From Argopecten irradians (Eukaryota > Mollusca > Bivalvia > Pectinida > Pectinidae): DNA of 64,000 bases. The position numbers and the translations under genes were made by a program. The stretch's first letter is position 1; the number at the start of each line of letters is the position of its first letter. Shown piece after piece: positions 46,101-57,839 of this stretch. Below the pieces are notes generated by a model. The model did no database searches. It had not been told where the DNA came from and saw only the letters and a program-made list of their open reading frames with translations. Location: assembly GCF_041381155.1 (NCBI RefSeq), contig NC_091134.1:73863469-73927468 (forward strand). The letters run 5' to 3'.

Positions 46101-49100
46101 CTATCAACGTTGTTTCAAGTTATTATATAGAAACCAAACAACAATCTATTTTCAGTAACAATGACCTTTGTAGTTGCCCTATGACCCAAAAGCAATTACA
46201 AGTTGTGTTACGTCATAAAGTACCATTGGATGAAGTTGAAATAAATCCCTTTAACTGTTCCCTGGAAACCGACATCCGCAGACAGATAGACAGACATCAG
46301 ACAAACACTGTAGTACCCTCTGGTCATCGACAGACAGACAGACAGATAGACAGACATCAGACAAACACTGTAGTACCCTCCAGTCATTGACAGGTGACTA
46401 CACAACACGAAAGGTATCAAACTTATGTGTACCATACGGAAACGAAACAATATAATATGTATCACTCATTTACGTCTTAGAAACAAAACACATGGAAGGT
46501 CTAACTTATTTACCTCTAGGATACAAAGTTGTTCAGCTAGGAAACATTAAAAAACATAACAATTTCTAATATATTTTTCACAATAACAAAAAGGAATATT
46601 AGCTATATTCTATTCTGCATTGAGATATTCAGTGTTGATAATGACTGAAGAAATTGGCAAATAAGGACATGATGTGAATTCAGAAGTGTGATTAAAGTCA
46701 GTCTGACCTGTTCGATAATAGCCGTCATCATTGCTTTAAGTTTGGGCGTATGACTTGGTTAGATTGAAAAAATGAAGTGGCTTAATGGATGAACCTTACA
46801 GGCGATAAATACAGACCTTCAGTACACCACTACGTATAACTGGATTACATGCAGATTATTTGATAACTACGTGTGTCTAAAAAACTTACATGAAGAACTT
46901 TGATCTTCCTCTCCCGAATTTTTTCCCGCGTTCGCATCACTTCCGGTACCAGTTCCGGTGTTAGCACCATATGTTGTTGGTTGGTTTGTTGACGAAGGAG
47001 TTGGTGCTGGTGGTGTTGTTTGCACTGTTGTTGTTGTTGCTGGTGATGGACATGGTGGAATGTCGCTTTGTTTTATAAACCCCCTTCCTTTAGAGGACCC
47101 ACAAGCCAAGGTCAGGTTCGCAAACGAATTCATAGCTGAAATATAGAGGCAGATGGGAATTAAAGAGTTGAAGATGAGACTGAAATCTTCTAACGAAAAG
47201 TAGGCAAGTTTTTCATTTCATCAGTAATGGTATCAATATAAAACCAACTGTACCTGTTACCAATAGGAAAAATTTGCCCGCGTCGTTTGGGAGAGAGTTG
47301 TTCGCCTGAGTCTCAAGATAATAAGAACCACTATCGTAAATGTAAACAGGTATGAGATCCGTGTTAGAGTTACAATCCACCACAGTAGTATTCCCGCCAT
47401 CTTTTATCGTCAGTGATTGGCTACAGGACCCAGCGTTAGAGGTCAACATAAGGTTAAGAGCCCGGACTCGCAGTTGTGTAGCGCAGGAAGCAGCCACTGA
47501 GCAAGTGTAAGAAGACGATTTCGTCATACTACCAGACGGGTACCCAGTGTTCCAAAGAAAGACTTCGGCATCAGTAGTACTAGAGTTCCCACTGACTGTT
47601 TGTATGTCATTTTCTGAAAAGATAAAGAAAGTTCAGTTAGTTTACTTTCGTATAAAGAATATCTAATCGTAGAGTTTAATCAACAACAAAGAAACACATA
47701 GAATAATTCCTGCGAGTAAATCTACCTGAAAATAACAAATTTTCTAGGCCTGAAATCTTTTTAAGTGTATAATATCGGAAACATATATTAGAGAGATTGG
47801 CAACTCCGCCATCTTTACGATCGGCAGATGTACCTCTCTATTTGCTTAAGGTTTTTTAGATACTCTTAAATAGTTAAATGCAGGAGAATCACTTTGATAT
47901 GTTACAAAAGTTCAGTAATTTAATTTTCAGATGATTTGAGTATGAGTTAAAAAAAATCAGCTGAAAAAAAGCATCTCATATCAAATCATATTAATCGGGA
48001 AAACTGGTCATATCAAACCATGATATAATATTAAAAATTTGTATTGATAAAGAAATGTGTTTAAAGATACACTAAAAATTAATTAACCAGGACAAAATGT
48101 CTATAAACCGGAGGTCCGTCTTCCTGTCAACAAATACAAAGAAGTAGCTTTGCAGAAATTGCGCTACTGTGCTAATGTCATGTTTGTAATACGCTACGTT
48201 AAATAAAGCTTCTTGTATCTTGTATCAATCACTATATGTATGTGTGTCTGATAGTATACTTTGAAGTATTTGTTTTCAATTTCCCATTAAATGTATACTT
48301 TATTTTTGAGACTTCTTTTCATTTTGTGTGTTAATGGTAAACGATTAAAAATTATTTACATATATATTTATTTATTTATTATATTGTTTATACTGACCAG
48401 GGACACAATAAAAATTCGCCACCATGTAGTTTGTCTTGTCCAGAAAGGACATGCTACCACATGTTGGCGTCCCCTCCCAGGACACCGGTGTTTTGATACA
48501 GGTTGTTTTCCCGTCACAGTTCTGATAATATTCCCGATGCTTTTCTCCCTCGTACTTCTTCCCGCAGTCTCCTTCCTCGTACTGGCAGCAGGAGTAAGTT
48601 ACATTCAGTCTGGTCATGATATTCGGGCATCCAGAGGCGACAGGTTTGGCGTACACAAACACCGACTCCATAACGATTTTCTCCCCGGCATTACAGGAGG
48701 CGAAGATGAAGTTTTGGTTTGTAGTCCCATAGCAGGCCGAGTAACTGTTGAGCTGAGCTCCATCACAATTTCCTTCAAAATAAACATCAAACGTTATGAA
48801 CCCAGCTGAAACAATAATTATTTACCACGTATATTTTGTGAATCACACAAGATATCGATACCAAATTAAGTACTTTAATTCATGTGGAAAATCAGCTTTA
48901 GATCAATGGAAATGCCATCGTTTTTATCTGGTTATCTAAGTAATGAAAGCACACATAGACTGTGGCTTCATTTGAATATCATAATAGATATCTGGTCATA
49001 TAAGTAATGAAAACATACATAGACTCTGGCTTCATTTGAATATCATAATAAATATCTGGTTATCTAAGTAATGAAAGCACACATAGACTGTGGCTTCATT

Positions 49101-50949
49101 TGAATATCATAATAGATATCTGGTTATCTAAGTAATGAAAGTACACATAGACTGTGGCTTCATTTGAATATCATATTAGATATCTGGTTATCTAAGTAAT
49201 GAAAGTACACATAGACTGTGGCTTCATTTGAATATCATATTAGATATCTGGTTATCTAAGTAATGAAAACATACATAGACTCTGGCTTCATTTGAATATC
49301 ATAACAGATATATGGTTATATAAGTAATAAAAGCATACATAGACTCTGGCTTCATTTGAATATCATAAAAGATATATGGTTATCTAAGTAATGAAAACAT
49401 ACATAGACTCTGGCTTCATTTGAATATCATAATAAATATCTGGTTATCTAAGTAATGAAAGCACACATAGACTGTGGCTTCATTTGAATATCATAATAAA
49501 TATCTGGTTATCTAAGTAATGAAAGCACACATAGACTGTGGCTTCATTTGAATATCATAATAAATATCTGGTTACCTAAGTAATGAAAGTACACATAGAC
49601 TGTGGCTTCATTTGAATATCATAATAATATATTTTCATTAGACTTCAATCTATCAGAACTAATAGAAAAAAAAAGTAAAAAAATAAAATATATATATATA
49701 TATATATTGTTAATTCTTGCGCAATATAAATCTTAAGCGTGTCACTCACTGCACTGATTAGTATAAAGCTATCTACTTACTGTTAACTATCTATCGATTA
49801 GTGTAATCTCGTAAACTCTGGTTCTTTTGTGTTCGCTATTTGAATTGCTTTATAATGGAACTCAATAGGCGACAATACAATGTTGACCAGGAAGTAAAAT
49901 ACTTGTATCCAAGGAACCACTGTACAATTACCCCTCAAGGCTTTGTGTGTGTAATTTCACTGTGTATGTATAATGCATATATACATGCATACTGAATTCT
50001 ATTTATAATCTTTCATTTTGACATTGAAGTCAATTTTACTATTTGTGTCAGAGTTCCATTCAAGGATCCTTTCTCCGAGAAGTCTTTTTCAGTTGTAGAG
50101 AGTTTTTGGAGAGGGCATTTTATACTATGATATAAAATGGAATAAATCATTTGATGATAGTCTAATTTTTTTGTGGATCATTATTAGTTGTTTGGCACAC
50201 TGCGTGGTTTTATCGGATTTTCCCTGTTTTGACCATATAGTGGAAACGTTGAAGCCAAATCTTCCAATTTATTTGTGTGATCAGTATGAATGTTGTCTTA
50301 AAAGAAATAGGTACACACAGTTAACCATTCTATAGGCTCAGAATAGCAGCATACATGTTGTATATTACTGCTACCCTCTAGATTTCGAATGTCAAAATAC
50401 CACATTTCACTATTTTTGGCAGATTAAATTCTCCATACAAACAGTTCTGATGACTAACGTTTTCTTAAATTAAAAAAACCGATGGTCTTTCTAAAGCTGA
50501 TATAAGAATTGAGGGTCAGGGTGCTTGATTTCTTTCTAAAGCTGATATAAGAATTGAGGGTCAGGGTGCTTGATTTCTTATCCAACTGCAATATTTGCTT
50601 TTCAGCATGACATATTGTTAAACTTATACATTAAAATGTAACAATGCCACTAAGTGATGATTAAACATGTTTAATTGTTTTATATTTGATTAAGTGAAAG
50701 TGTTGAAGTAAAAATGTGAGATTTCTACTTTCTGCAAAGTGTAATAAGTACATATTTTCAAAATGGCAGTCATTTTCTAAAATTCGTGTAAAAAGCACAA
50801 GCGACAGAAGTTGTTGACATATTATTGTTATGTCAATTCGCTGAAAATGAAAACAATCACTGTTTAGTTTTTCATCAATACTTACTCACTAGCAGTAGAA
50901 TAGCGGTGATGATCATTCCATCAGGCAGGAGTCCACCATCGGTAAACAT
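43149..50949 (-). CDS. SUEL-lectin-like / CUB-like type I membrane protein, paralogue A (complete)
   Basis: I do not recognise a named orthologue. Six exons, high to low: 50949-50886, 48805-48398, 47613-47254, 47135-46890, 44308-44202, 43832-43149; 1869 nt, 622 residues. Residues 1-21 look like a signal peptide (GMIITAILLLV). 22-157 resemble a SUEL/galactose-binding lectin domain with extra cysteines (SYSACYG, ESVFVYAK, CCQY, NCDGKTTC, TNYMVANFYC). 158-277 are CUB-like (NTGYPSG, SYTCSVAASC, SLTIKDG). 278-359 begin with a two-Cys motif (NLTLACGSSKG...DIPPC) and continue as a Thr/Pro/Ser-rich stalk. 361-382 are one very hydrophobic helix, followed by basic HRDKIKECCCRDK. The tail (396-622) has a proline segment KPRRLPP and a Lys/Arg/Glu coiled coil near 485-540. 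All ectodomain introns are phase 1; the last is phase 0. An extracellular recognition or adhesion role is inferred from architecture. Tandem with paralogue B. Confidence 0.87.
44345..45555. repeat. 27 bp minisatellite
   Basis: About 45 units of AAAAGGCATTACTCATTTAC plus CTCTAAG in the intron between the stalk and membrane exons of paralogue A. It ends about 35 bp from the membrane-exon acceptor. The period of 27 keeps a frame open for 246 codons; that frame is not a gene. Confidence 0.95.
45736..46685. repeat. Direct duplication of ~180 bp and a 62 bp tandem pair in an intron
   Basis: Bases about 45736-45912 and 46508-46685 are near copies (CCTCTAGGATRC, AGTGTTGATAATGACTGAAG, GACATGATGTGAATTCAGA). 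Between them, about 46264-46390, CAGACATCAGACAAACACTG with TAGTACCCTC is present twice beside CAGA repeats. No exon seen here. Confidence 0.8.
48915..49630. repeat. ~61 bp minisatellite
   Basis: About 12 units of TCTGGTTATCTAAGTAATGA, AAGCACACATAGACTGTGGC, TTCATTTGAATATCATAATA in the first intron of paralogue A, followed by a TA microsatellite (about 49688-49708). Confidence 0.93.
49709..50885. other. Intron 1 of paralogue A, mostly unique
   Basis: Only a 45 bp tandem pair is visible (50486-50530 and 50531-50575, containing CTAAAGCTGATATAAGAATT). No further exon seen between the signal-peptide exon and the lectin-like exon. Confidence 0.55.
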
Positions 50950-51235
50950 GATGTAAAATAGGTCTACCACAACATAACCGATAATGGTAATAAGCTAATT
51001 TCTGATATCACTCGTAAGGTATGGACGAATTGGCACCGTAGCTTTCCATGGCACAGTTCAACGAATCCGCCACTTGATGACCGCTGCTGATGTACTTCTT
51101 TGGAAAACAATGTATTAAGACAAACTTTGATGTACAATAAACAAGGATTAAAAAGTTACTCAAGTTACAGATCACTCCTCTCCACAAACACTCCAGTGTT
51201 GCTCTGTGGATTTAAATATATGAAAGACACATAAT

Positions 51236-51412
51236 AGGTTCACTGTTTATTAGAAACAAGGTCCACACAAAACAGGTAATAATTGTCGGTCCGATCAGCC
51301 GGCTGTTGTGTCGTACTAATAGGTTTACTGTTTATTAGATATTTGGAAACAAGGTCCACACAAAACAGGTAATAATTGTCGGTCCGATCAGCCGGCTGTT
51401 GTGTCGTACTGT
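51236..51412. repeat. ~80 bp tandem duplication upstream of paralogue A
   Basis: Two copies containing GGTCCACACAAAACAGGTAA and CGATCAGCCGGCTGTTGTGT, the second with an extra ~8 bp. It lies about 290 bp upstream of the start codon, possibly near the promoter. Confidence 0.85.
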
Positions 51413-53129
51413 CAAATTTCGGTATAAAATCCATAGTCGCTTGCACGTGGAAATACCTTTATGTTTAAACGTAACACTACCATTATGTTAACCTATGATG
51501 TTCCTGATAAACGATATCTCGTATGTAAACCCATGTCATTAATCTGGGAGTGCAGCGACGCATTATATAGACTGTCATCTGATCAAAGTGGTGGTACGCT
51601 GCCTGCTTACCACATTAATAGCAATTTGGTCATGAAAGAAGGGGTCATTTGACACACAGAGGGTAGAGACATTATAAATATGAATACTTCATTTGTATGA
51701 CTCCGAAAACCTGTGTAAAAATGATATGAAATCAATTGTTTGCAATTTTTTTAGGTTCCACAGGTTGGCAGGTTTATATCATTAAAAGGAAGCATTTGAC
51801 TATTGATATTTAATTTTTACTTTAGGATTGTCAACAAGAGAACAAATTTCGCTGAGAAAAGATTATGGTTTCGTTGATATTACATGAGGAATATATTTTC
51901 TTTTTATATGAAAATGTGAGAGTGATGTACTATTTCTATCTATGATTTACCATCATGATGATAATACATCGTCACGAGTGTCCATGCATTTGTACGTGAT
52001 AAAAATGACAGCAAAACGTTCATAGAATGAAACAAAAAATAATGACATAAATTATTACTTTGATCTTCAGGCCACAGAATTACAGTTGCACCTCCAATTT
52101 CAGTGGGATATCTTTTTGTTTGTTAATTTTTTCATTCACACAAAATCGATGCATTGAAGAAATAGAAGATATGTATATCTTTTCCGAAAAGAACAATTGA
52201 GGGCATCTACTCCGAGAGCCCATATTTAAGGATACAATCTTTACACCGAAGTATCGAGGTTAAAAGACTGGAGTATTCTAATGCATTTCTTTTGTTAAAA
52301 CGATATACAAAGACAGGTAATCAACAATTTAGCGGTCATTGACAAGATACACATGGCATTGCATATAATCTCCCTTCTCAATGGAAACTCGATCAATGTG
52401 AGAAATACCACACCTCGTCACAAAACATATTGACTAATCAATGAGTTACACGGACCAGGAAGTCAAATTACAGTGCCAAACACACGTAAGCAATGTACTG
52501 TATACAGGTCAAACAAGATACGCTATATATTCTAAATTACTGGGCAATAATGATCACAAGATATTGACAAACACGATTATTTATAACGTGAACAACATTT
52601 TATTCAACAACTGTTAAACAACATTAATTAACAACATGAGATATATTGTTATTTTATCTTTACAAATCATGTTTTCAAGAATTGATAGAATTTATTTAAG
52701 CACAGTAAACTATCAACCTATTGTGTCTGTTTATTTCTGAAAGGGTGTAGAAACTTATTGAAACATCGATTTTATTACGTTACCCTATACTAACATTAGT
52801 CTGAAGTCTAACTACTCTATGGTTGTGTTCAGGCTCGATTGGAATCCCGCCTCACTGTTGTTCATAAATGACAGTAATTGACAAGCAAAGGTGTCACCAA
52901 ACCCTGTGGTATTTTGGTCAATTCATCTACATCATAGGTTAATTTGATAAACCTCTTGAACTGACGACTATCATGATCACTGAATTGTTCATAACTGCGA
53001 TGTTAAAATACTAAGTCTATCCCTATAAATTCATCTACAACAAAGGTTAATTTGTTAACCCCTTCAATCACTGACAATTATTACTGATCATAACTACAAT
53101 GTTAAAATACCAAGTCTATCCCTATTTAC
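51413..53129. other. Intergenic region between the two paralogues
   Basis: AT-rich; no gene, RNA or clear promoter element recognised. It is upstream of the paralogue A start and downstream of the paralogue B stop. Confidence 0.5.
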
Positions 53130-53340
53130 GGGGTCGCGGTGGCCGAGTGGTTAAGATGTCCCGACATATTACCACAAGCCCTCCACCTCTGGGATGCGGG
53201 TTCGAATCCCGTGTGGGGCAGTTGCCAGGTACTGACCGCTGGTCGGTGGTTTTTCTCCGGGTACTCCGGCTTTCCTCCACCAACAAACCTGGCACGTCCT
53301 TACATGACCCTGGCTGTTAATAGGACGTAAAAATAAATAA
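53130..53340 (+). mobile_element. tRNA-derived V-SINE (RUDI-like)
   Basis: The head resembles a class II tRNA: GGTGGCCGAGTGGTTAAGAT (A box) and GGGTTCGAATCCC (B box). It is followed by the V-SINE-type central segment (GTGGTTTTTCTCCGGGTACT, CCGGCTTTCCTCCACC) and a short tail ending TTAATAGGACGTAAAAATAA. RUDI is the molluscan V-SINE I recall with this plan. Not a functional tRNA: the acceptor stem does not pair properly and the SINE body continues. Confidence 0.85.
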
Positions 53341-53463
53341 ACCAAACTAAACTATCCCTATCAATCATAAGCAAAACTTCCTGGTCGGCGTCTCGCTATT
53401 TAACGGTTTATCATGTACGCCAAAACCCGTACTAAAACCAATACAGCTTATGTTATAATAATT

Positions 53464-53518
53464 GTTGTGACGTCAGACTAATGTGACGTCAGACTGATGT
53501 GACGTCAGAGTGATGCTA
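53464..53518. repeat. 16 bp tandem repeat with three perfect CRE palindromes
   Basis: TGACGTCA occurs at 53468-53475, 53484-53491 and 53500-53507 with a 16 bp period; a degenerate fourth unit (GATGCTACGTC) lies in coding sequence. The third site overlaps the minus-strand TGA stop of paralogue B (53505-53507). Confidence 0.95.
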
Positions 53519-56500
53519 CGTCTACTGTTACCGTATCGGACTTTATGGATGCCCTTAGATTCACAGTCGTCGTGTCATCACTTTTCCTCAGTTTGTTCTT
53601 TTTGTGCTTCTTTTTCTTACGTTTTTCTTTTTCAGTTTTCTTTTCTTTATGCGTTTCCAACCCTTTCTCTTTAACGACAGACGTTTTGTTTATAGGAGGG
53701 AGTTGTTTATGTTTTTCATACATTGGTGATGGGGCAGTGTGCATCAGTACCGACATAGGGGCCACCTGGGGGATCATATTTCCCACTGGAGGGCCAAACA
53801 GGAAATTCTCATCTGAAATCTCATTTATTTCTTTTTCTTTGTTTTCTGTTTCCGGATGCACACCATTCTGAAAGAAAATATAGAGCACACACTAATTATT
53901 CATTGTGTTCCCTCTTCCAATCTCCTCATACTGTCCTATAAAAACATTGATATTCAAAAAAAATATACAGAATAGTAGGGATAATAATTATGGAAAATCA
54001 TTCAAATACTTTGTTGTGATTTTCGTTTCGAAGAAGATATGAGCGAGTTAAATTACACGGATTCCAGTTGAAACTCTAATTTCTAATTCTAATTCTTATT
54101 TACAAAATGGATAATGACCACTTACCTTACATTTTGTAATATACAGATCCTTAATGCGATCCCTGAAGATGACCATCACACCTACAATGGTCAGCACTAG
54201 GACCCCACAAATGGCACCTATTATAATCCCTAAAACTGATATCCATGGCAACACCATTTAATATCAACAGTACATATAATGCTCCTTTATCTTTATAAAT
54301 ATATCAAACGAATGGCAGATTACAGAAGCAGCAGCATTCCTTGCTATATAACCTGTAAACACTACAACATTACCTTTGCTTTTTTGTTACGACTATTTGG
54401 ACGAAGGTTACACTTTGAGTATTAACACATTATAGAATTTGACTGTACTTTACAGCAGACATATAACACAGGAATGTTACCGAAGTACAAATTGTAGACA
54501 TCAAATTGTGATCTAACACCAAGCTATATTTATCAGAAAAAGAAAACTGTGTCGGGCTGTTCAAAGGATGATTAGCTTAACCACATGATTAGAGGAAATT
54601 TCTCATTTCCTGCAAAAGTTTCTATGGATCTTTTAATATTTTGTAAAATTTGTGTCACCAGAAATATATAATCTTGATTTGAAAATTGTCGGTAAATTGT
54701 AATTAGCTTAATCACCTTTTGAACAACTGGAACCTGATCTTTTAATTGCACAGAAACAAATGTAGAGTATATGGTATGTATAATTTTAAGTGGTCAATGT
54801 GGATACTTACAGTTAGACTCGTCCTGAGACGCTTTGTCGTGAGATTGTTGTGAACTCCCTGTGTCTGTGACACCTGTAGCATTGACGTTCGGCTGTCCAG
54901 ACCCAGTTGTTGAGGTACTGGTGGTAGCATCAGTGACTGATGTTGTGGTCCCAGCACTAGTGGTACTATCAAATGTGTCATTAGAACATTCGGGAAGGTC
55001 TTCGGGAGAAACTCTACCCTCTCCAACTGATGTCCCACAGGCTAAAGTCACGTGATCGTCATCATTGGCGTCTGTTGTATTTAAAAATACGTGATTTACT
55101 AAGTATAAGACTAAAACATAGCCAGAAACGTGGTTTTAGATATTCTTTCAGAAAGGTATTCATATTCATTTCTTATTTTTGCTATTGTGTTATGTGCTTC
55201 ACCCTTTATGAGTTTGTAATCTTTTAGTTTATCAATCTTGTGTTTTGTGTATGTTTGAATATATCCGCTCTAAATATTATGCAGCATACTTTATCTAACC
55301 CTTCCTAACTTCAATATTTCCTTAAAACTGACTGCATAGTCTACCCTTTTAATTCACACTGTATTAGAAGTATATGCTGGCAAATTTTAAACATTGCTGT
55401 ATTAGCATATATGTACAATGCACTCGATAAGTGTTATAAATCTTTTGTTTAGCAATACATGTGTGATATAATAGTATTAATTATTAATCTAACATTTAAC
55501 CTACATGTATTTACTTTTTTGTGATACTCATACTACATATGTATGTGCTACTTCATTTTAGTACAAGTATTTTGTCTTCAAACATTGTCTTCTTACACTT
55601 GCTTGCTTTACTCACCCGCATGCTGCATTGTTTATAATTTATAATGTTATTTATTTGTTTTCTTACCTTGGTTGTCACAATGAATAATAGATCTACAGGA
55701 CTAATGTTGTTTGTTACTCAATATTCGACATTTAATATTTTTGTATCTAACAGAGTGAGTTTAATTGAATTATGCACCGAGTATAATGGGCTGGAGATCT
55801 CTGTCACATTTTACTGTGTTTTCCTATCAAATTAATTATTATTGATGTTCCTGATTTCAATGATTTTCGCGATTCATGAACTACATGACAACTAATCGCA
55901 GTTTAATAGGGTTACAGTACAATTCCTATTGTCTTGCCAGTTACTGACATAAGAAAACAAAAGGAACACTTACCGCCAATCTGTAATAGAAAATAGCCAG
56001 CATCTGTGCTCAAAGTGTTGTTAACCTGTATTTGGAGATAATAGGTGTCGTTGGATATATTAAGGTCTGAGGGAAGGAAGTTGGTGTTGGAATCACATGA
56101 TAAGACATGGGTATTGCTCCCGTCTGTTATGGATAGTGATTGGCCACACAGTCCTCCTTCTTTTGTGAAATTTAATGTCAGTGTCCGTATTTTGAGAGTC
56201 GTGGCACACGAGGCTGATACCGAACATGTGTAGGAAGAGTTGGCAGGCAATGCTCCGGTGTTGTTTCCTGACACATACCCAGGATTCAACAGTATGGCGG
56301 CGGTAGTATTAACACTTCCGTCCTCACTGATGTCCTTCACGCCATTCTCTGTAACACATGCACACGTGTAATAACGAACTGTTCACATATACTTAATTGA
56401 ATGCCATTCCATAATTAAAGAAATTGATGAAACTGCAACAAACTTTATTACAAATCGGAATGAAGGATGTAATTCACATACAAATTTTGAAGATAGATAC

Positions 56501-57475
56501 CCAAATGAAGAAATATGTTAGCTATTACCAATATTTAATATACATAATAAACCATGTTAGTCTTTCGAACTAACACACCACTGGAAGCTAGCACATAGCC
56601 GGACTCGGCTATTTCCGTTTAACCAATCAGATTCGAGGTTGGTGGGATTTGTTTCCGATCACGCCGTCTGTTGCCAGGTTTACATTTATTAAATATGCTT
56701 TTCCACCAACGAATGGTATTTTCTCTCCATCAAATATATGAGCAGACGAATTGATTTTTTCTACAGGAAGTCTGAAATACATTAGTCTAATCATAGCTTT
56801 TGTATGTATCGGTATATCAAAACAGTTAAAGTATGGGGTTGAGGGATATATCAAGTTTCCGGTTTCCCTCGAACTTGCCTATATTTAAGTATGGGGTTGA
56901 GTGATATATCAAGTTACTGGTTTCCCTCGAACTTGCCTATTTTAGTATGGGGTTGAGTGATATATCAAGTTACTGGTTTCCCTCGAACTTGCCTATTTCC
57001 CTCGGCTCCGCCTCGGGAAATAGACAAGTCTCGGGAAGCCAGAAACTTGCTATATCCCTCAACCTCATACTTTAACTGTATAATAGAGTTGGTCACTAAC
57101 CTGATACACAGTAGAAGGAAACCATCATATAATTGGTCCTAAGTGGGAACACGGAGGAATTACACGGAGCGTTCGTCCAAGCGACAGGTGTCCAGTAGCA
57201 AGTAGTCAGGCCATGACAATTTTCATAGTAAGTGTTCTTGTTGAATCCATCGTACTCACTTCCACAATCACCAGGGTCGTACTGACAACACTCTGTCGGA
57301 GTAGCGGCTGGATTCGTCATCGTCTCGGGACAACCTAAGGACAGAGGCTTTGCATAAGCATAAACCGAATCCATCACAATTCTCTCATCATCGCCGGGGC
57401 ATGACGCCTTAATAAAATTATCGGTGGTGATCCCATAACAGGCGGAATAGGTGTGACGATACAGGCCCATCGCAC
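53505..57475 (-). CDS. SUEL-lectin-like / CUB-like membrane protein, paralogue B (5' exon missing)
   Basis: Same exon plan as the gene at 43149-50949. Exons, high to low: 57475-57101 (SUEL-like: YSACYG, DSVYAYAKPLSLGCP, CCQYDPGDCG, NCHGLTTC, TNYMMVSFYC), 56348-55974 (CUB-like: NPGYVSG, SSYTCSVSASCATTL, SLSITDGS), 55071-54811 (VTLACGTS..., then a Ser/Thr-rich stalk), 54235-54126 (one membrane helix LGIIIGAICGVLVLTIVGVM), 53867-53505 (cytoplasmic tail). They give 1484 nt, about 494 residues. Joins are phase 1 up to the membrane exon and phase 0 after it, as in paralogue A. The tail differs: short, with a strongly basic Lys run (KEKRKKKKHKKNKLRK) and no clear coiled coil. The signal-peptide exon is absent from 57480-57840 and probably lies beyond the 60 bp array. 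Function unknown; a tandem duplicate with a diverged signalling end. Confidence 0.85.
56823..57079. mobile_element. Foldback MITE with a triplicated left arm beside a splice donor
   Basis: CAGTTAAAGTATGGGGTTGA and the right end TCAACCTCATACTTTAACTG are inverted. The left arm (through CCCTCGAACTTGCCTAT) is present three times in tandem (~62 bp period), the right arm once; the centre is hairpin TTCCCTCGGC/CCTCGGGAA. It ends about 15 bp from the donor (57095-57100) of the paralogue B lectin exon. Confidence 0.85.
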
Positions 57476-57839
57476 CTGTGGAGAAAGTAAAAGGTATAGT
57501 ATACCATTTTCTTTACAAATGATTTTATTCAATAATTTGAACATAAAACAACAGAATATTAATGACTTTAAAACACAACTAATATTTACAGAACCACTAA
57601 CCTAATTACCGAATTTGATCTTCAGAAGATAACAGAGCAAGAATGGCTTCAGAGCATCGCAAGTAACAGTAATTAGTATTTTATATCTGAAAGTCTATCT
57701 CTCCAACATAATAACAATGAACATCGTACAAATGAACGATCACAAAAGAATCTTCTTATATCACTTAATTTGTGATTTTCCTTTAATAACGTGTAGTTCG
57801 ACAGAAGGACATTGGGATTTCAGAGTACATAAATAACGA

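Noticed and set aside
46208..46465. Open frames around 46181-46465 on both strands
   Set aside because: They cover a tandem duplication with CAGA repeats in an intron and show no family features.
53140..53225. Functional tRNA gene (Leu/Ser-like)
   Set aside because: Promoter boxes are present, but the sequence continues into a SINE body and the cloverleaf ends do not pair.
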